From Tridacna crocea (lineage: Eukaryota; Mollusca; Bivalvia; Cardiida; Cardiidae), in NCBI GenBank assembly GCA_943736015.1, contig OX031072.1:934501-998500 (forward strand): a stretch of 64,000 nucleotides of DNA. The letters run 5' to 3'. This document shows, one piece after another, positions 49,090 to 60,986 of the stretch (position 1 is its first letter; the number at the start of each line of letters is the position of its first letter). The notes under the pieces are model-generated. The model was given only the letters and a program-made list of their open reading frames with translations, was not told the DNA's origin and searched no databases. The position numbers were made by a program, and so were the translations under genes.

Positions 49090-49450
49090 GGAAGATTGGC
49101 CAGCCCGCATAGCGGGGTTGGTAGAGCGAAGGACTTGTAAGCATGACGTCATGGGTCATTTGAGAGTGTGGATTTTAGTCCCACGGTGGGCCATCTAATA
49201 TTACCAATAGTCTTTAGGATGAGACATTAATTGAGGTCCCGTGAGTGGTGCCATACACCAAACAGGCAACTTAATAAGAACCAGGTATAACTTGGGATGG
49301 GTTTCCGAGCTCCTGTATCTTGCACTATTAATTTTAACAAAACTAACAGACTTCAGGGTGCCTCGCCCAAAAGAGCAACTTTTGGCGACGATAAATTACC
49401 GCAAATTCATTCAATCAAGCCGAAGATATCACGAAAGTCAATACTAACGA
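49090..49450 (+). repeat. probable tRNA-headed SINE
   Basis: A tRNA-like head (ggttggtagagcgaaggact ... gattttagtcccacgg) is followed by a body (ttgaggtcccgtgagtggtg, accaggtataacttgggatg) that I recall from bivalve SINEs. There is no evidence of a functional tRNA. Confidence 0.5.
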
Positions 49451-49530
49451 AAACAACACAGACATAGAGAATTACCGTATGTCCGACAGACTTCCTCGAC
49501 AATGTATTTGTCGTATTCGATGGCCGTAGA

Positions 49531-49767
49531 TTAACTCTTTACCAAACGACAGAATTTTAGACTTATCCAAATTGAAAGCATTTGTAGATGACAAAATAAA
49601 CATGACTCAAAGATTGAAACTTGACTTTAGAAGAGTAAAAAAAAAAAAAACATTGTGGGAAAAGGAGAAAATGCTGGTTACCAGCATTTTCTTCTTTTTC
49701 CACAATGTTTTCAAAAGGGTTATTTTTCAGGGTCGTGAAATCCAGGGATTGTTTGGGAAAGGATTAA
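49531..49767 (-). repeat. TTAA hairpin element, complete copy
   Basis: TTAA at both ends, palindrome about 49650-49713. It has gained an A-run (agtaaaaaaaaaaaac). Confidence 0.85.
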
Positions 49768-49856
49768 ACGATGACATGCTCGTATCTATAAGCTATGCTT
49801 TGGCAAAAATGGACTTACTGCAACCTCGTAATATATTGTACCTGGCAAGTTATAAC

Positions 49857-50084
49857 TTAACCCTTTCCCGAACGCCAAATTTTGGACTCTTCCAAACTGA
49901 AAGCGTTTTCAGACGCCAATTCTAGATTGTGGGAAAATGGTAGAAAGTTCTCAAAAAGGGTAGAAAACACTGTGGGAAAAGGAGAAATTGCTCGTTGCGA
50001 GCAATTTCTCCTTTTCCCACGGTGTTTTTAAAAGACTTTTACTGCAGACACGTAAAAACCAGGGCTTGTTTGGGAGACTGTTAA
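49857..50084 (-). repeat. TTAA hairpin element, GAAATTGCTCGT subtype
   Basis: TTAA at both ends. Outer arms CACTGTGGG / CCCACGGTG, tip GAAATTGCTCGTTGCGAGCA. Subtype as at 6018-6246. Confidence 0.85.
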
Positions 50085-50291
50085 ACCTAGATCCCCAAAT
50101 CTATTGTGTCTATTCTTCTTTTCCAGGAGCGCAAAGAGTTGGCATTGTGTGGTAAAGACTTAAGGAGGTATTTTTTGAATGCATTTATACACCTGTATTG
50201 CCGCTACTGTGCCTTTAAGATATAAGATTTATGAAACATTTTCTTCAACCAAAACTGTAACCTCGTACACTGAAAGAGGGGGGGGGGGGGG

Positions 50292-50516
50292 TCATGCCTG
50301 GCTCAGTGGTATAGTGCCGGACTCGTAACCTGGAGGCGCTAGGCTCGAAACGCACTCAATCTATTGAGCTTTTCGTGGGACTGACCTTGGGCAGGGCACC
50401 TCAGAGGCCTAGCCTAAGACTTGTGAAATCCAGGAAAATATGAATATGCGAGCTGTCGCCGTGAGATGTTTGAAATATTATTGAAAACGGCGTAAAACAC
50501 CATTCAATCGATCAAC
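50292..50516 (+). repeat. Meta-type SINE
   Basis: tRNA-like head (ctggctcagtggtatagtgc, aggcgctaggctcgaa) and a 3' end aacggcgtaaaacaccattc then aatcgatcaa, the conserved tail of metazoan Meta-SINEs. A 17-18 G run precedes it. Confidence 0.7.
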
Positions 50517-50721
50517 CGCACAATGAATTTGTTGAATGACGAATTTTAAGTTTGCAGAAAGATAACACTAGTTCAACAGCCCTGGGGCCAAAACAGCCAC
50601 ATTAGAAAATAGATATCCGCCGTCTACGATATAAATATCTCAATGCAGCAGACCGAATAGGGAAAATGTGATTTGATTCCTTTAGCATCATGGGCCGAAA
50701 TCATGAGGCTTTTGCGGACGG

Positions 50722-50792
50722 CATGGATCAAGATCAGACTGCACAGAACGTGCACAGAACGTGCAGTATGATCTTGAATCCATGCCGTCCGC
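50722..50792. repeat. short hairpin repeat (GATCAGACTGCA family)
   Basis: The sequence gacggcatggatcaagatca pairs with tgatcttgaatccatgccgt. The tip contains a duplicated acagaacgtgc. Confidence 0.65.
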
Positions 50793-51099
50793 TTTTTAAG
50801 TCAAATAGGTAAGACGAAATATTTCTCTAATGGTTACATTGGATTGTAGGTCAGCCGTACATAGAAATGGAATTTATATATTTGTCGCTGAAAAGCGTCA
50901 AAATCCTTCAACCCATCCAATACGACTTTCAAAGCGTCCGATGCATAGGCCTGTACTGAAAAACATTGTGGAATAAGGAACAATTACTTATGACAGGCAA
51001 TTTGTCTCTCCTCTCTACCCCAGTGTACTTTTATCCATACTGATGAAAGTTGATATTTTACTGTCGATCAATGCTCGTCCTTTCCTCTAATATTTTGTC

Positions 51100-51327
51100 T
51101 TAACCCTTTACCCCATGAGGCATTTCTATGGTATCTCTTACTGACCCTAAATAACAGCAAGGATGAAGCCGTTTCTTATGTGTATATGACACCTTTTGAT
51201 AGCATAGAAAACATTGTGACAAAAGGTGAAATTGCTCGTCACGAGCAATTTCACCTTTTGCCACAATGTTTCCAAAGACTCCTACAAGCAATGCGTAGAA
51301 ATGAGTATATATGCAGTAAAGGGTTAA
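51100..51327. repeat. TTAA hairpin element, ACCCCATA subtype
   Basis: Ends TTAACCCTTTACCCCATGAG and gcagtaaagggttaa. The palindrome at about 51209-51272 has arms GTGACAAAAGGTGAAATTGC and GCAATTTCACCTTTTGCCAC; one G/C-A/T pair is lost. Confidence 0.85.
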
Positions 51328-51509
51328 TATTCTTTCGCCAGGTCTATGAGTTGCCACGACAATAAAAGCGGTTTTCCTATCAATATACAGGGTAATAAAT
51401 AAACCGCCGTCGCCTCTAGCCTATATCCGAGAAAAAGATAACGCCCGGGCAGGTGTTCAATATAATATGTTACTTTAGCCTGATTGAACCTATGACCTGT
51501 TGACTGTGA

Positions 51510-51710
51510 CCCCGTATGTCCTTTGCCGAACCCAGTTACTCAGAAGGTATCGTATAAGGCTTGAAACTGAGAGGTCGCTCGTTCGATTCCAGGCTCAGCT
51601 AAACTCTTTTCAAGCCCTTGTGAAAGAAATCGTTTCTCTCTCATCGCTGAACTTTGTTTTAGCAATGGTCTTTGGGGCAAGCACCACCGGCTTACAGAGC
51701 TCTAGATAGA
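51510..51710 (+). repeat. possible SINE fragment
   Basis: A B-box-like gctcgttcgattccaggctc preceded by a weak A-box region suggests a tRNA-derived head. The body is unrecognised. Confidence 0.3.
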
Positions 51711-52018
51711 GGGAGTGATTTTAATTTCAAATTGGAAGATGTTGAATATTCTTCACTAAACCCTATGTTATAAGTCCCCATTAGAATCGTCTCATTGAGA
51801 TTCATATAAGCTTCGAGCTGCTCCTTTAAATGGCTCCTTTTTGACCACTGTCAACTCTTTATAAGGCGACAAAATCTAATATTTGTCCGAATTGAAAGTA
51901 TTCACAAAAGATGAAATAAAAAACGGACTCAAAAATTGAAAGCAGTTTTTGGGAGAGAGAGAAAGGAGGAAATGATGGTTGTATTCTTTTTCCATAATAT
52001 TTTAAAAGGCATTTTTCT

Positions 52019-52248
52019 TCAACTCTTTACCAAACGACAAAATTTTAGACTGGTCAAAATTGAAAGCGTTTGCAAACGACAAAAAAAAAAGTTGCTCAAA
52101 AATTAAAACTCGACATCAGCAAGGTAGAAAACATTGTAGGAAAAGGAGAAAATGCTGGTTACCAGCATTTTCTCCTTTTCCCACAATGTTTTCAGAAGGC
52201 TTCTCCGTCTGGGTCGTAAAAACCAGGGACTGTTTAGTAAAGGGTTAA
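52019..52248 (-). repeat. TTAA hairpin element, near-complete copy
   Basis: Left TTAA decayed to TCAA, right TTAA kept (52245-52248), palindrome about 52126-52193. Confidence 0.8.
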
Positions 52249-52384
52249 GATCGTTAAAACTTGAAACTATTTACAGAAAATTTTATTTGATTTGTTTCTA
52301 CAACGATTTTTCGTTTCAAGATACTATGTCCACTTTACTGTTTTGCTTCGTTTTGTATGAATATTTAAGATCTTACAAACATAT

Positions 52385-52525
52385 TGGTAACTTTTGGTCT
52401 AAGTTCCTCAAATCGTGTGTCAGACGCTTAACATGGTCGCAATCATAAAACACGTGTTCGATGATTTCTTCATTTGTGTTACAGAATGTACATAATTTTG
52501 AATCAGATATACTCATCTGTAACTG
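52385..52525 (-). pseudogene. fragment of a second LINE, C-terminal zinc-knuckle region
   Basis: The minus strand reads MSISDSKLCTFCNTNEEII, EHVFYDCDHVKRLTHDL. The spacing C-x2-C-x7-8-H-x4-C is typical of the C-terminal domain of LINE ORF2 proteins. The flanking frames are broken. It is a different family from the LINE at 38988-48840 (compare CKLCDPSVVESEYHF). Confidence 0.65.
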
Positions 52526-52628
52526 TAAAGAGAAATGGGGCGTTGCTTACTTCAGTGAGAGACGTATATGAACAGCCATAGAAAACAGCCATGCTCTCTG
52601 AAATAGGGGTTTCATGCGTTAAAAAAAA

Positions 52629-52684
52629 AGTATCGACCCATGTCAGCCTGCGCAGTCCACGCAGGCTGACATGGGTTCATACTT
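52629..52684. repeat. short hairpin repeat (GTCAGCCTGCGCA family)
   Basis: The sequence atcgacccatgtcagcctgc pairs with gcaggctgacatgggttcat. It is one of the best-kept palindromes of the family. Confidence 0.7.
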
Positions 52685-52852
52685 CTTTTTTTCTATTTGT
52701 GAATGAATTTTATGCATATCCAAGGACCATCCTACCTCTATCTCCATTATATTCAGTCACTTGTCAGACTATTTAGGTTTTAGGGATCCCTAAACATGTA
52801 AAGTCTTGTTTTGGTATTTTGGTATATTGTATAATGGAGATGCATTAAACTT

Positions 52853-53110
52853 GCCCGCCCGGGTGGCTCAGTGGTGAGCGTGTCGGACTCATGACCTGGT
52901 GGTTGTGAGTTCGATACCCGGTTGAGGCAAACTTTCTTTCCGGCGTATTTGAGAAGCATGTGAGAAAAGTAGTCGGTGACTTTGGAAAGAAAGTAGTGTA
53001 AGTACCGGTGTGAGAAAGCCAGGAAACACATGTGCGTCACCGACCGCCATGATATGACCTTAGCTGTTAAAGTGGCGTTAAACCCCAATACAACCAACCA
53101 ATACAACCAA
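52853..53110 (+). repeat. tRNA-derived SINE, copy with an internal deletion
   Basis: Head gggtggctcagtggtgagcg and gtgagttcgatacccggttg, tail gttaaagtggcgttaaaccc. The body has lost the cacctctgct segment present at 12418-12679. Confidence 0.85.
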
Positions 53111-53800
53111 AAGCATTAAACTTCCTTTTGCCGTACCATGACTAACAAATGACTGTCGCGGAAATGACATCATTATCACCGGAAACTGATGAAAGGGCTG
53201 TCGGGAAATGACAGCTCTTGTCTTGTTAATGATAAATCATTTTTACGGATCGTTGAACTACGGTCGTTTTCGAATGACACAAACAGTAGGTCGTGTTCTC
53301 TTTTCTCGTAGATTTTTCTTTGTCTGCCGAGAAATAAGGTCCTCTTTTTATAGATAAAATAAGAATAGATGCTAGACTTCTGGGAAATCGCTTTCGAGAG
53401 AGATAGAGGTAGACAGCGGGGATAAGAAAATGTCAAATACACAGCTATTATTTAGCAAGGCTATAAGAGAGAAGCTAACAGTTTCGTATTTCTACTCATT
53501 TGGCATGTGATACCATAGAACATTGCATTTATTGACGATATTTTGGTCACTATTTGCAGCCGTGGGCAATATCAGGTTATCAGGTTACAAGAGACTGGCT
53601 GCTAGTGTTTTTTTTAATGAAACACAAAAGAAAATGACCAGTGGGTAACTGTACAATTAGAGCTAGTAGAACCATTCCGACGTTTTCCTTTTGATGTTCT
53701 TAACAAAACACTTCCACCTAGTCTCTTTATGTTTCCCCGTCTGAACCGAACTTCCCTGTGTGCACATATAATTGAGGACAATGTAACGGGTTGGGAGATT
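53111..53800. other. no gene recognised
   Basis: Mixed unique sequence. Open frames on the minus strand (53176-53442, 53614-54000) have no domain or codon pattern that I can support. Confidence 0.35.
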
Positions 53801-53819
53801 TGGCCGCTAAGTGAGGCTT

Positions 53820-54500
53820 GTTGAAAAAAACAAGCTCTGGTGAAAGAGACCAATACAAGCACGTAAGCTTTATACAGACAAAAACAACCCTTGCAAGATC
53901 TGGTGAAAGAGGAGGCCATTTCAAAACGCAAGCTGTTATAAAAGAGACCAAATTCAACACAGAAAGGGGAAAACCAACTAAAAGCGAAAGCTCGGGACAC
54001 AATTTAAAGGTGCAATCTCTGATGAAAAGAACTTATTCACTTATTCAACAAGAGGGCCGAGACGGTCTTGGATCGCTTACCTGTGGCATCTACAGTTTAC
54101 ATAGGGTATTTCTAAGATTTGACCCAGTGACCTTGTTTTTGACCCGATGCACCCATTTTCAAGGTCGTCCAGGATATCATGAAGACAAATATTCTGACAA
54201 AGTTTCAACAGTACTGGACAGAAAATGATTCTTTAAGATTGTGTACAAGGTTTTCGTCCATAATATATCACCAAGACAAACATTCTGACCACTTTTCAAG
54301 AGTATCGGCCTGAAAATGTGTAAAAGTTGACGACGGACGACCAACGATGGACGCAGGACACAATACGATCACAACAGCTCACCTAGAGCACTTTGTGCTC
54401 AGGTGAGCTAAAACTCAGTAAGCTCAGATCAAAAGACTCCAATTCAAACAGGTAAGCTCTGGTAAAAGATAGCAATTTAAAATAAAACTTTTAATGACAG
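53820..54500 (+). repeat. degenerate tandem AAGCTCTGGTGAAAGAG units
   Basis: Imperfect units of about 45-55 bp around aagctctggtgaaagagacc, gcaagatctggtgaaagagg, aagctgttataaaagagacc, and after the inserted repeat, gtaagctctggtaaaagata. The array is interrupted at about 54048-54412 by another repeat. Confidence 0.5.
54048..54412 (+). repeat. bivalve-type interspersed repeat
   Basis: It begins acaagagggccgagacggtc and ends gagcactttgtgctcaggtg. It includes gacccagtgaccttgttttt and a gacggacgaccaacgatgga stretch. I associate this pattern with a common bivalve repeat. It interrupts the tandem array around it. Confidence 0.6.
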
Positions 54501-54664
54501 CTCTAATAAAAGCATTCCAGAATGTAACGAACACGCAACAGTCGGAACCAACCAAAGGCCATAAAATCTTGATCCCAGATATATCTCCGTGTTGTGTCCT
54601 TGACGGATACAGAGAGTTCACGCACTTATAACTGTGGGCTAATTACAGGAATATCTTGTAGATC

Positions 54665-54783
54665 TAACCCTTTGCCAAATTATTTCCATGTATCTACCAC
54701 CATGAAGCAGACGACTTTTGAAAACACTGTGGGAAAATGAGAAAATGCTGGTAACCAGCATTTTCTCATTTTCCTACAATGTT
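54665..54783 (+). repeat. truncated TTAA hairpin element
   Basis: Short side and a palindrome (about 54718-54783: gaaaatgagaaaatgctggt / accagcattttctcattttc). It stops where the next copy starts at TTAA. Confidence 0.7.
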
Positions 54784-55012
54784 TTAACCCATTACCACAC
54801 AATCCCTACGTTTGACTCCTCTGAGAAAGAAGCCTTTTGAAAACACTGTAGGAAAAGGAGAAAATGCTGGTAACCAGCATTTTCTCCTTTCCCCACAGTG
54901 TTTTCTGTCCTTCCCAAAACAAATTTCCATTTTTCAGTCTTGTTTATTTTGCTGTCTGCAAATGCTTTCAATTTGAACCTGTCTAAAATTTTGTCGTCTG
55001 GTAATGTTTTAA
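54784..55012 (+). repeat. TTAA hairpin element, complete copy
   Basis: TTAA at both ends, palindrome about 54838-54904. Directly joined to the truncated copy on its left. Confidence 0.85.
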
Positions 55013-55343
55013 ACCCTTCAAAGACAAAAAAAAAAGTTATAGACAATTATAGTATGTCGTGTTTCCTGTTTTTATTCAATTTATATACATGTACGTATAC
55101 ACGCTATGTGGTCTGGTATAGATTTAATTATATACCGTCTAAAGTGAATATTATTATGATCGGTTCAAAACATTGTAATAAAACAAGGAAAATGATGGTT
55201 ACCAGTATTTTTTTTTCATTTTCCCACAATGTTTTCAAACCCTTTCAAAGACAAATTCAATCATTTAAGACATTCTAACATGTCGTAAGCACTATTTCAT
55301 TTTTCGATTTGGATACATTTACAATTTGTGTCAATTGAGTTAA

Positions 55344-55571
55344 TTAACTCTCTACCAAACGACAAAATTTTAGGCCCGTCCAAATCGAAAGCATTTGAAG
55401 ACGACAAATTAAAAGTGAATGAAAATTTGACATTTGTTTTATGAAGGGTAGAAAGCATTATGAGAAAAGGAGCAAATGGTGGTTACCAGCATTTTCTCCT
55501 TTTCCCACAATGTTTTCTATGGGCTTCTTTTCTAGTGTCGTCAAAAGTAGGGATTTGTGGTAATGGGTTAA
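55344..55571 (-). repeat. TTAA hairpin element, complete ends
   Basis: TTAA at both ends. The left palindrome arm is mildly worn (gagaaaaggagcaaatggtg). A further half-copy lies near 55,185-55,235. Confidence 0.8.
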
Positions 55572-55609
55572 GGACCGTCTAACGTACATATGAATTGGAT
55601 CAGGCGTTA

Positions 55610-56070
55610 TAGTTTGGAAATACTGTGGGAAAATGAGAAAGATGCTGCTTATCAGTATAATGTTTTGTCGTCTGGTATACATAGTGTATTGTCCCTCGAA
55701 AATATTATGGTAAAATGAGACAACATGGTAACCAACATTTTTTTTTTCCCCATAATGTTTTCAAACCTTTCATAGACCAGTCTAGTCATATGAGACAGCT
55801 TTAATTTGTCGTCTGTTTTTCTTTTTTTTTTAATTTGAATGTGTATATGTACGAGCGTTAATAGTTATGTCGTCTGCTATATAGTTAATTAACGACAGTC
55901 TAACGTGAATATGAATAGGATCAGGTGTTGTAGCTAGCTCTTTACCAGACGACACTATTCTGAATTTGTAAAAAATTTAAGCACTTGCAGACGACAAAAA
56001 ATTAAATATTGCTTGAATGATGGCGTTAGTCTTAAAAATGCTGATTGTCAGCATTTTCTTCTTCTCTTTC
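55610..56070. repeat. remnants of TTAA hairpin elements
   Basis: Scattered pieces: gatgctgcttatcagtataatg, gagacaacatggtaaccaac, then a long-side piece (ctctttaccagacgacacta) with a last half-palindrome near 56,040-56,060. Confidence 0.5.
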
Positions 56071-56111
56071 AACTCAGAAGCCCATACTTTATGGTATTGT
56101 AAAGTTCAAAT

Positions 56112-56530
56112 CATTATCTCCCGCTAAATGGCATTCTACGAATATAGATCTATCCAATTTGGGCATTCTGGGTACAGAACCGGACTATTTTCAAAATGGA
56201 AACCGTTACTTTGAATTTCAAAATGAAATAGGCGTTTACTCAATAAAACTAGTCATTCTGCTTTGATCGGCTTACACGTAACCTATGCATCGGCCATTTA
56301 CTAAAACAGGCCCAACATGCTTGGGTATTAGGTTAATAGCTTCGGTATAGCTCTACTTTTCATAGGAAAATATGGCTGCCTCCATAGGTACTTTTCAAAA
56401 CCGAATAGAAATATAGTACCGCCGCTCATACGGCGCCACAATAAGCCCTACTATTCCTAGAATACGGGGATGGTTGAGGCGCCATAGCCCTGCTCGAACC
56501 TTCGAAGAATATGATATGCGCAGAGAACGA
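56112..56530 (-). repeat. dispersed repeat, inverted copy
   Basis: On the minus strand it shares the end catgtcatattcttcgaag-like motif and the attctgggtacagaacc / ggcattct blocks with the copies at 57919-58265 and 59313-59664. Its middle differs. Confidence 0.55.
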
Positions 56531-56589
56531 AGCTCGAACAATACCATTACCAAAAGGTCGACGATTCCTTTCCTCTCGCAGTTTACATA

Positions 56590-56811
56590 AATAACTCTTT
56601 ACCAAGCGACAGTATTTTAGGTATGTCCAAATTGAAAGCATTCGCAGACGACAAAATAAACGTAACTGAAAATTTGTAATTTGTTTTGTAGGAAACATTG
56701 TGGAAAAAGGAGAAAATGCTGGTTACCAGCATTTTCTCCTTTTCCCACAATGTTTTTAAAGGCCTCTTTCTCAGGATCGTCAAAAGTAGGGATTGTGTGG
56801 TAATGGATTAA
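56590..56811 (-). repeat. TTAA hairpin element, near-complete copy
   Basis: Long side first (actctttaccaagcgacagt), palindrome about 56693-56758, right TTAA at 56808-56811. Confidence 0.8.
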
Positions 56812-57084
56812 AAGAAAATCAGTTCGGAAAATAAAAGAATAAGTATGCAAGGAACAAAATCACACTTGTTAAACTCTTTATGACATGAGAAAAATATCAA
56901 TAGCAAACTCAGGCAAAAAATTACATTTGGATGACAAACAAAGCAAACTCAGGCAAAAAATTACAAAATGGTGAATTTAGATTCTGGGAAAGAGATAGCA
57001 TTATGGGAATAGGAGAAAATGCTAACTACCAGTATTTTCTGCTTTTCCCACAACGCTTTAAAAAGTTCCCTTTCTTGGGGTTGT

Positions 57085-57307
57085 TTAACCCTTTACCACA
57101 CAGCAGAATTTCAAATTGGCTTCATGAATGGAATTCACAGAGAACAACCATGTTTTTAAATGATAATAATTGTTTCTGAACAGGTAGAAAACATTGTGGG
57201 AAAAGGAATAAATGCTGGTTACCAGCATTTTCTCCTTTTCCACAATGTTTTCAGAAGGCCATTTTCTCAGGGTTGTTAAAAGTAGGAATTGTGTGGTAAA
57301 GGGTTAA
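57085..57307 (-). repeat. TTAA hairpin element, complete ends
   Basis: TTAA at both ends. The palindrome at 57188-57253 has one decayed position in each arm. A worn copy precedes it (about 56,985-57,080). Confidence 0.8.
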
Positions 57308-57537
57308 TATCGGAATGGTCTGGTAAAGGGTCACTATAAAAGCCAAGTTCGATTATCTATACTTAATAATGTCTAGGAAAGTAAAGTACCTTATTAGGGC
57401 AAAAAGTGAAAATCAGTTCAAGTATAGTACACCTGGTCTGCATATCTTCTCAGTGAAATAAGGTCATGGCGATTTTCTGATCTTAAACACGTTTAAACCA
57501 TGCTTTTTGAAAAGGGAATTTAATGCATTAGCAAACA

Positions 57538-57592
57538 GTATCGACCCATGTCAGCCTGCACTGTCCGCGCAGGCTGACATGAATTGAAACTT
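57538..57592. repeat. short hairpin repeat (GTCAGCCTGCGCA family)
   Basis: The sequence tatcgacccatgtcagcctg pairs imperfectly with cgcaggctgacatgaattga. Confidence 0.6.
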
Positions 57593-57918
57593 TTTGCTAA
57601 CTGTAAACTTTCTGCATGTCAAAGGATCTGTCTGTCCCATGATTCAGTTAGATGATAGACAGAGTAGTTGTTGCAGTGCACCACGAAGATACTGTAACCC
57701 AGGTAGGTCGAAAGATTTTGATATTTGTAAATTTTCTGCATGTCATAGGATCAGCCTGTTTCATGATTCGGTTAGATGTTAGACAAAATTGATTTTATGG
57801 ATCCATGAATTATGTGATAACTAACTTAATATAATGCATCACAGAAATACATCAAAAGCCCACCCCACCCACTTTTCCAGAAAGTATGGCTCATACACAT
57901 GGCTTCTTCAGTTCAAAG

Positions 57919-58265
57919 CGTTGTCTGCGCATGTCATATTCTTCGAAGAATAATATATGACGTCTTATATGACGCATCACTATCCCCGATATCGGAAAGA
58001 CTGTAGCAATATGCGCTATAAAGTAGCAATGGAGAAAATGGCTTTTATCAATACGTTTGAGGAAAAGTCAGGCCTTTTTTGGCTCCAGATTTCTCAAAAC
58101 TGCTGATCATAGCTGAATGAATCGCACGAGGTAGCGTTTTATTGAGTAAACCTTTATTTTAGTTTGAAATTCAAAGGAACGGTTGTCGCGTAGGAAAGTG
58201 GTTCGGTTCTGTACCCAGGATGCCCAGATGAGTATTTATAGAATGCCATCTAGCGGGAGATAATG
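57919..58265 (+). repeat. dispersed repeat, about 350 bp
   Basis: Starts cgttgtctgcgcatgtcata and ends ctagcgggagataatg. It is about 85-90% similar by eye to 59313-59664, with a shared core agcgttttattgagtaaacc. No coding frame is seen. Confidence 0.7.
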
Positions 58266-58985
58266 CAGTTCAAAGAACTGTGCCCTAAGTTTTATTACCT
58301 CGACTTATTTCCCCGACATTGCTACCGTAAATCAAAATTGTAAGTTGACATATTTACTACTGGAGAGGTTCTCTTCAAATTTTAAGACGTAAATGTAGAT
58401 CAAGTGTCTATCATTGATGACGTAACAATATTTCAACATGAACGTAACGAAATATTTATTTACGTCATAAACATGGCAGAATATAGATTTATAACATAAA
58501 AACTCTTCCGGCAGTGTTGTAAACCCATGACTTATTTTCAATAATACCCAAGTGTTTTATCGTTTTTTGGGTCCCGGATATGATAAGTTTCAGTAACGAG
58601 CGCGTGAAGTCAGAGAAACCAACCACATTTTGTACAGTTACGCCATTTTCGGGGAAATATGACGTCACTTTTGCAAAGACGTATTCGCGTGGAAAGTTTT
58701 TTAAGTTAATTCTTTATTCTGATAAACTTTGTATTTTTTTTTTTTTTTTTTAACAAAAGGACAGTAAGTTAACATTCGAGTTATCTATAATTGTAGCTTT
58801 TGGTAAATTTTGACTACTCCTGAAATGAAAAGAAGTATGTTTAACTTAAAAGACGACTCTATAGACAAGAAAACAACAACAAAAAATAATGAAAACAGTG
58901 AGAATTATCGCGCTATTTTTATCGTGAAACTTTTTATGATCTAGATAATGTTTCCAAAAAAGTTTGTTTTTTCACGATAGTTCTC
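58266..58985. other. no gene recognised
   Basis: AT-rich DNA with a T run near 58,735-58,752. No supported frame. Confidence 0.4.
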
Positions 58986-59214
58986 TTAACCCTTTACCAA
59001 ACAGTTCCTGGTTTTTACGACCCTAAAATAGAAGCCTTTTGAAAACATTTTGGGAAAAGGAGAAAATGCTGGTAACCAGCATTTTCTCCTTTTCCCACAA
59101 TGTTTTCTACCGGGCTGGAAACAAATTTCAAATTTTTAGACACATTTATTTCGTCGCATGCAAATGCTTTCAATTTGGACCAGTCTAAAATTTTGTCATG
59201 TGGTAAAGAGTTAA
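58986..59214 (+). repeat. TTAA hairpin element, complete copy
   Basis: TTAA at both ends, palindrome about 59040-59106 (one arm carries ATTTTGGG against CCCACAAT). Confidence 0.85.
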
Positions 59215-59312
59215 CCTATCACAATATTTATCTGGTACCTCTTGGCAGAAATATGCCACCGTACGTCTTAGATCTACCTGCGTGAAGAAAATGACGGTAT
59301 CAATCGGAAATC

Positions 59313-59664
59313 CGTTGTCTGCGCATGTCATATTCTTCGAAGATTCGACTGTCTTATATAACGCATCACTAGCCCCGAAAGCGGGCAGATTGTAATATTA
59401 CGCTCTATAAAGTAGCAATGTAGAAAATAGCTTTTATCAAATACGTTTGAAGAGAAATGAGACCTGCTTTAGCTCCAGATTTCTCTAAACTGCTGATCAT
59501 AGCTAAGTGAATTGCGCGAGGTAGCGTTTTATTGAGTAAACCTTTATTTTAGTTTGAAATTCAAAGTAACGGTTGTCCCGTAGGAAAGTGGTTCGGTTCT
59601 GTACCCAGGATGCCCAAATTAGATAGATGAGTATTTTTAGAATGCCATCTAGAGGGGGACAATG
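59313..59664 (+). repeat. dispersed repeat, about 350 bp, second copy
   Basis: Direct copy of 57919-58265, about 1.05 kb downstream of its end, with the same boundaries. Confidence 0.7.
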
Positions 59665-60008
59665 ATCGGAAATCATATGGTATTACAATTTTTTTCGATA
59701 TCGTAAACGTAACGGAATAAAATTAAATACTAACGTTAGTACATCATAAACGTGTCGTTAGCAATCGAAAAAACATTGACACGATAGATAAAATCTATTT
59801 TTTTTTTTCGCTGTGAAAATGGAGTGTCTCAACGGAAGATCTACTCAACTGCTATTTACCAATCATTTTTCAGTTTATTCCAGCTTACTAGATTTCTACC
59901 ATCCATTTATCTACGATGTCAACGTACTAGTTAGGAATTCAAATTATTTCTCTAGGATGACAACGGAATTGTACTTCAAACCAAGTGAATGCATCTATAT
60001 TATCAGTA

Positions 60009-60238
60009 TTAACCCTTTCCTAAACGACAAACTTTTGGACTAGACCAAATTGAAAGCATTGGCAGATGACAATTCAAGTCTTGCTGAAAAAAATGATTTC
60101 TGTCTATGATAGGGTAGAAAACATTGTGGGAAAAGGAGAAAATGCTGGTTACCAGCATTTTCTCCTTTTCCCACAATGTTTTCAAAAGGCTGCTATTCCA
60201 GACCCGTAAAAACCAGGGATTGTTTGGGAAAGGGTTAA
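60009..60238 (-). repeat. TTAA hairpin element, complete copy
   Basis: TTAA at both ends, palindrome about 60117-60183, with arms near perfect over 33 bp. Confidence 0.88.
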
Positions 60239-60336
60239 ACAACGTATGAAACATTAAATTTAGATTTGAACAAATCTATGAAATATAGTTCCGTTGGGAA
60301 AATGACAACGTTCCATGTTCAAAACTGGCATAGGAC

Positions 60337-60569
60337 TTAACTCTTTACCCCATAAGGTATTTCTATGGTATCTCTAATTGACCCTAAATAACAGCACTTA
60401 GGATGAAGCCATTTCTTATGTGTATATGACACCTTTTGAAAGCATAGAAAACATTGTGACAAAAGGTGAAATTGCTCGTCACGAGCAATTTCACCTTTTG
60501 TCACAAATGTTTTCCAAAGGCTCCTACAAGCAATGCGTAGAAATGAGTATCTATGGAGTAAAAGGTTAA
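60337..60569. repeat. TTAA hairpin element, ACCCCATA subtype
   Basis: Ends TTAACTCTTTACCCCATAAG and ggagtaaaaggttaa. The palindrome arms are TGACAAAAGGTGAAATTGCT and AGCAATTTCACCTTTTGTCA, a paired change from the sister at 6350. Confidence 0.85.
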
Positions 60570-60986
60570 CAGATCTATTTGTAGTTTTAGTAGTTTGTAT
60601 TGTTTTTACTGCTGATGAAGTGGGTTCGTCGAAATTTGAGAAAACAATGTTTCCAGTTTATGTTTGATTTTCATTTTTGACTATTTTTCCAGACCTGTAA
60701 GAAATACAACGAACGCTGGTTATAAAATAGAATCGCGAAGTAGATAATATATAAGTTTTCCAAACTTGTAAGAAAGACAAAGAACGTTGGTTATTAAATA
60801 GAATCGCGAAGTAGATATAAGTCACACTCTGTGTACAGAGGTTTTAATGAATATGCAAAAAGTTTCGACAAAGTTCAGCTTGCGCAGTCCGCGCAGGCAG
60901 ACCGGGGCCAAAAATTTGTTTTCGGTCAACTTTATGTATGTCTTAGGGCTATTTTACAACATGATTCGACCAGTTGTTATACAAAA

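Noticed and set aside
52853-52930. Functional tRNA gene
   Set aside because: A and B boxes are present, but no cloverleaf with a proper acceptor stem can be drawn, and the unit continues into a SINE body shared by three copies.
53818-54228. 137-codon open frame as a gene
   Set aside because: It runs across a degenerate tandem array and into a common interspersed repeat, and its protein has no domain or coding-like composition.
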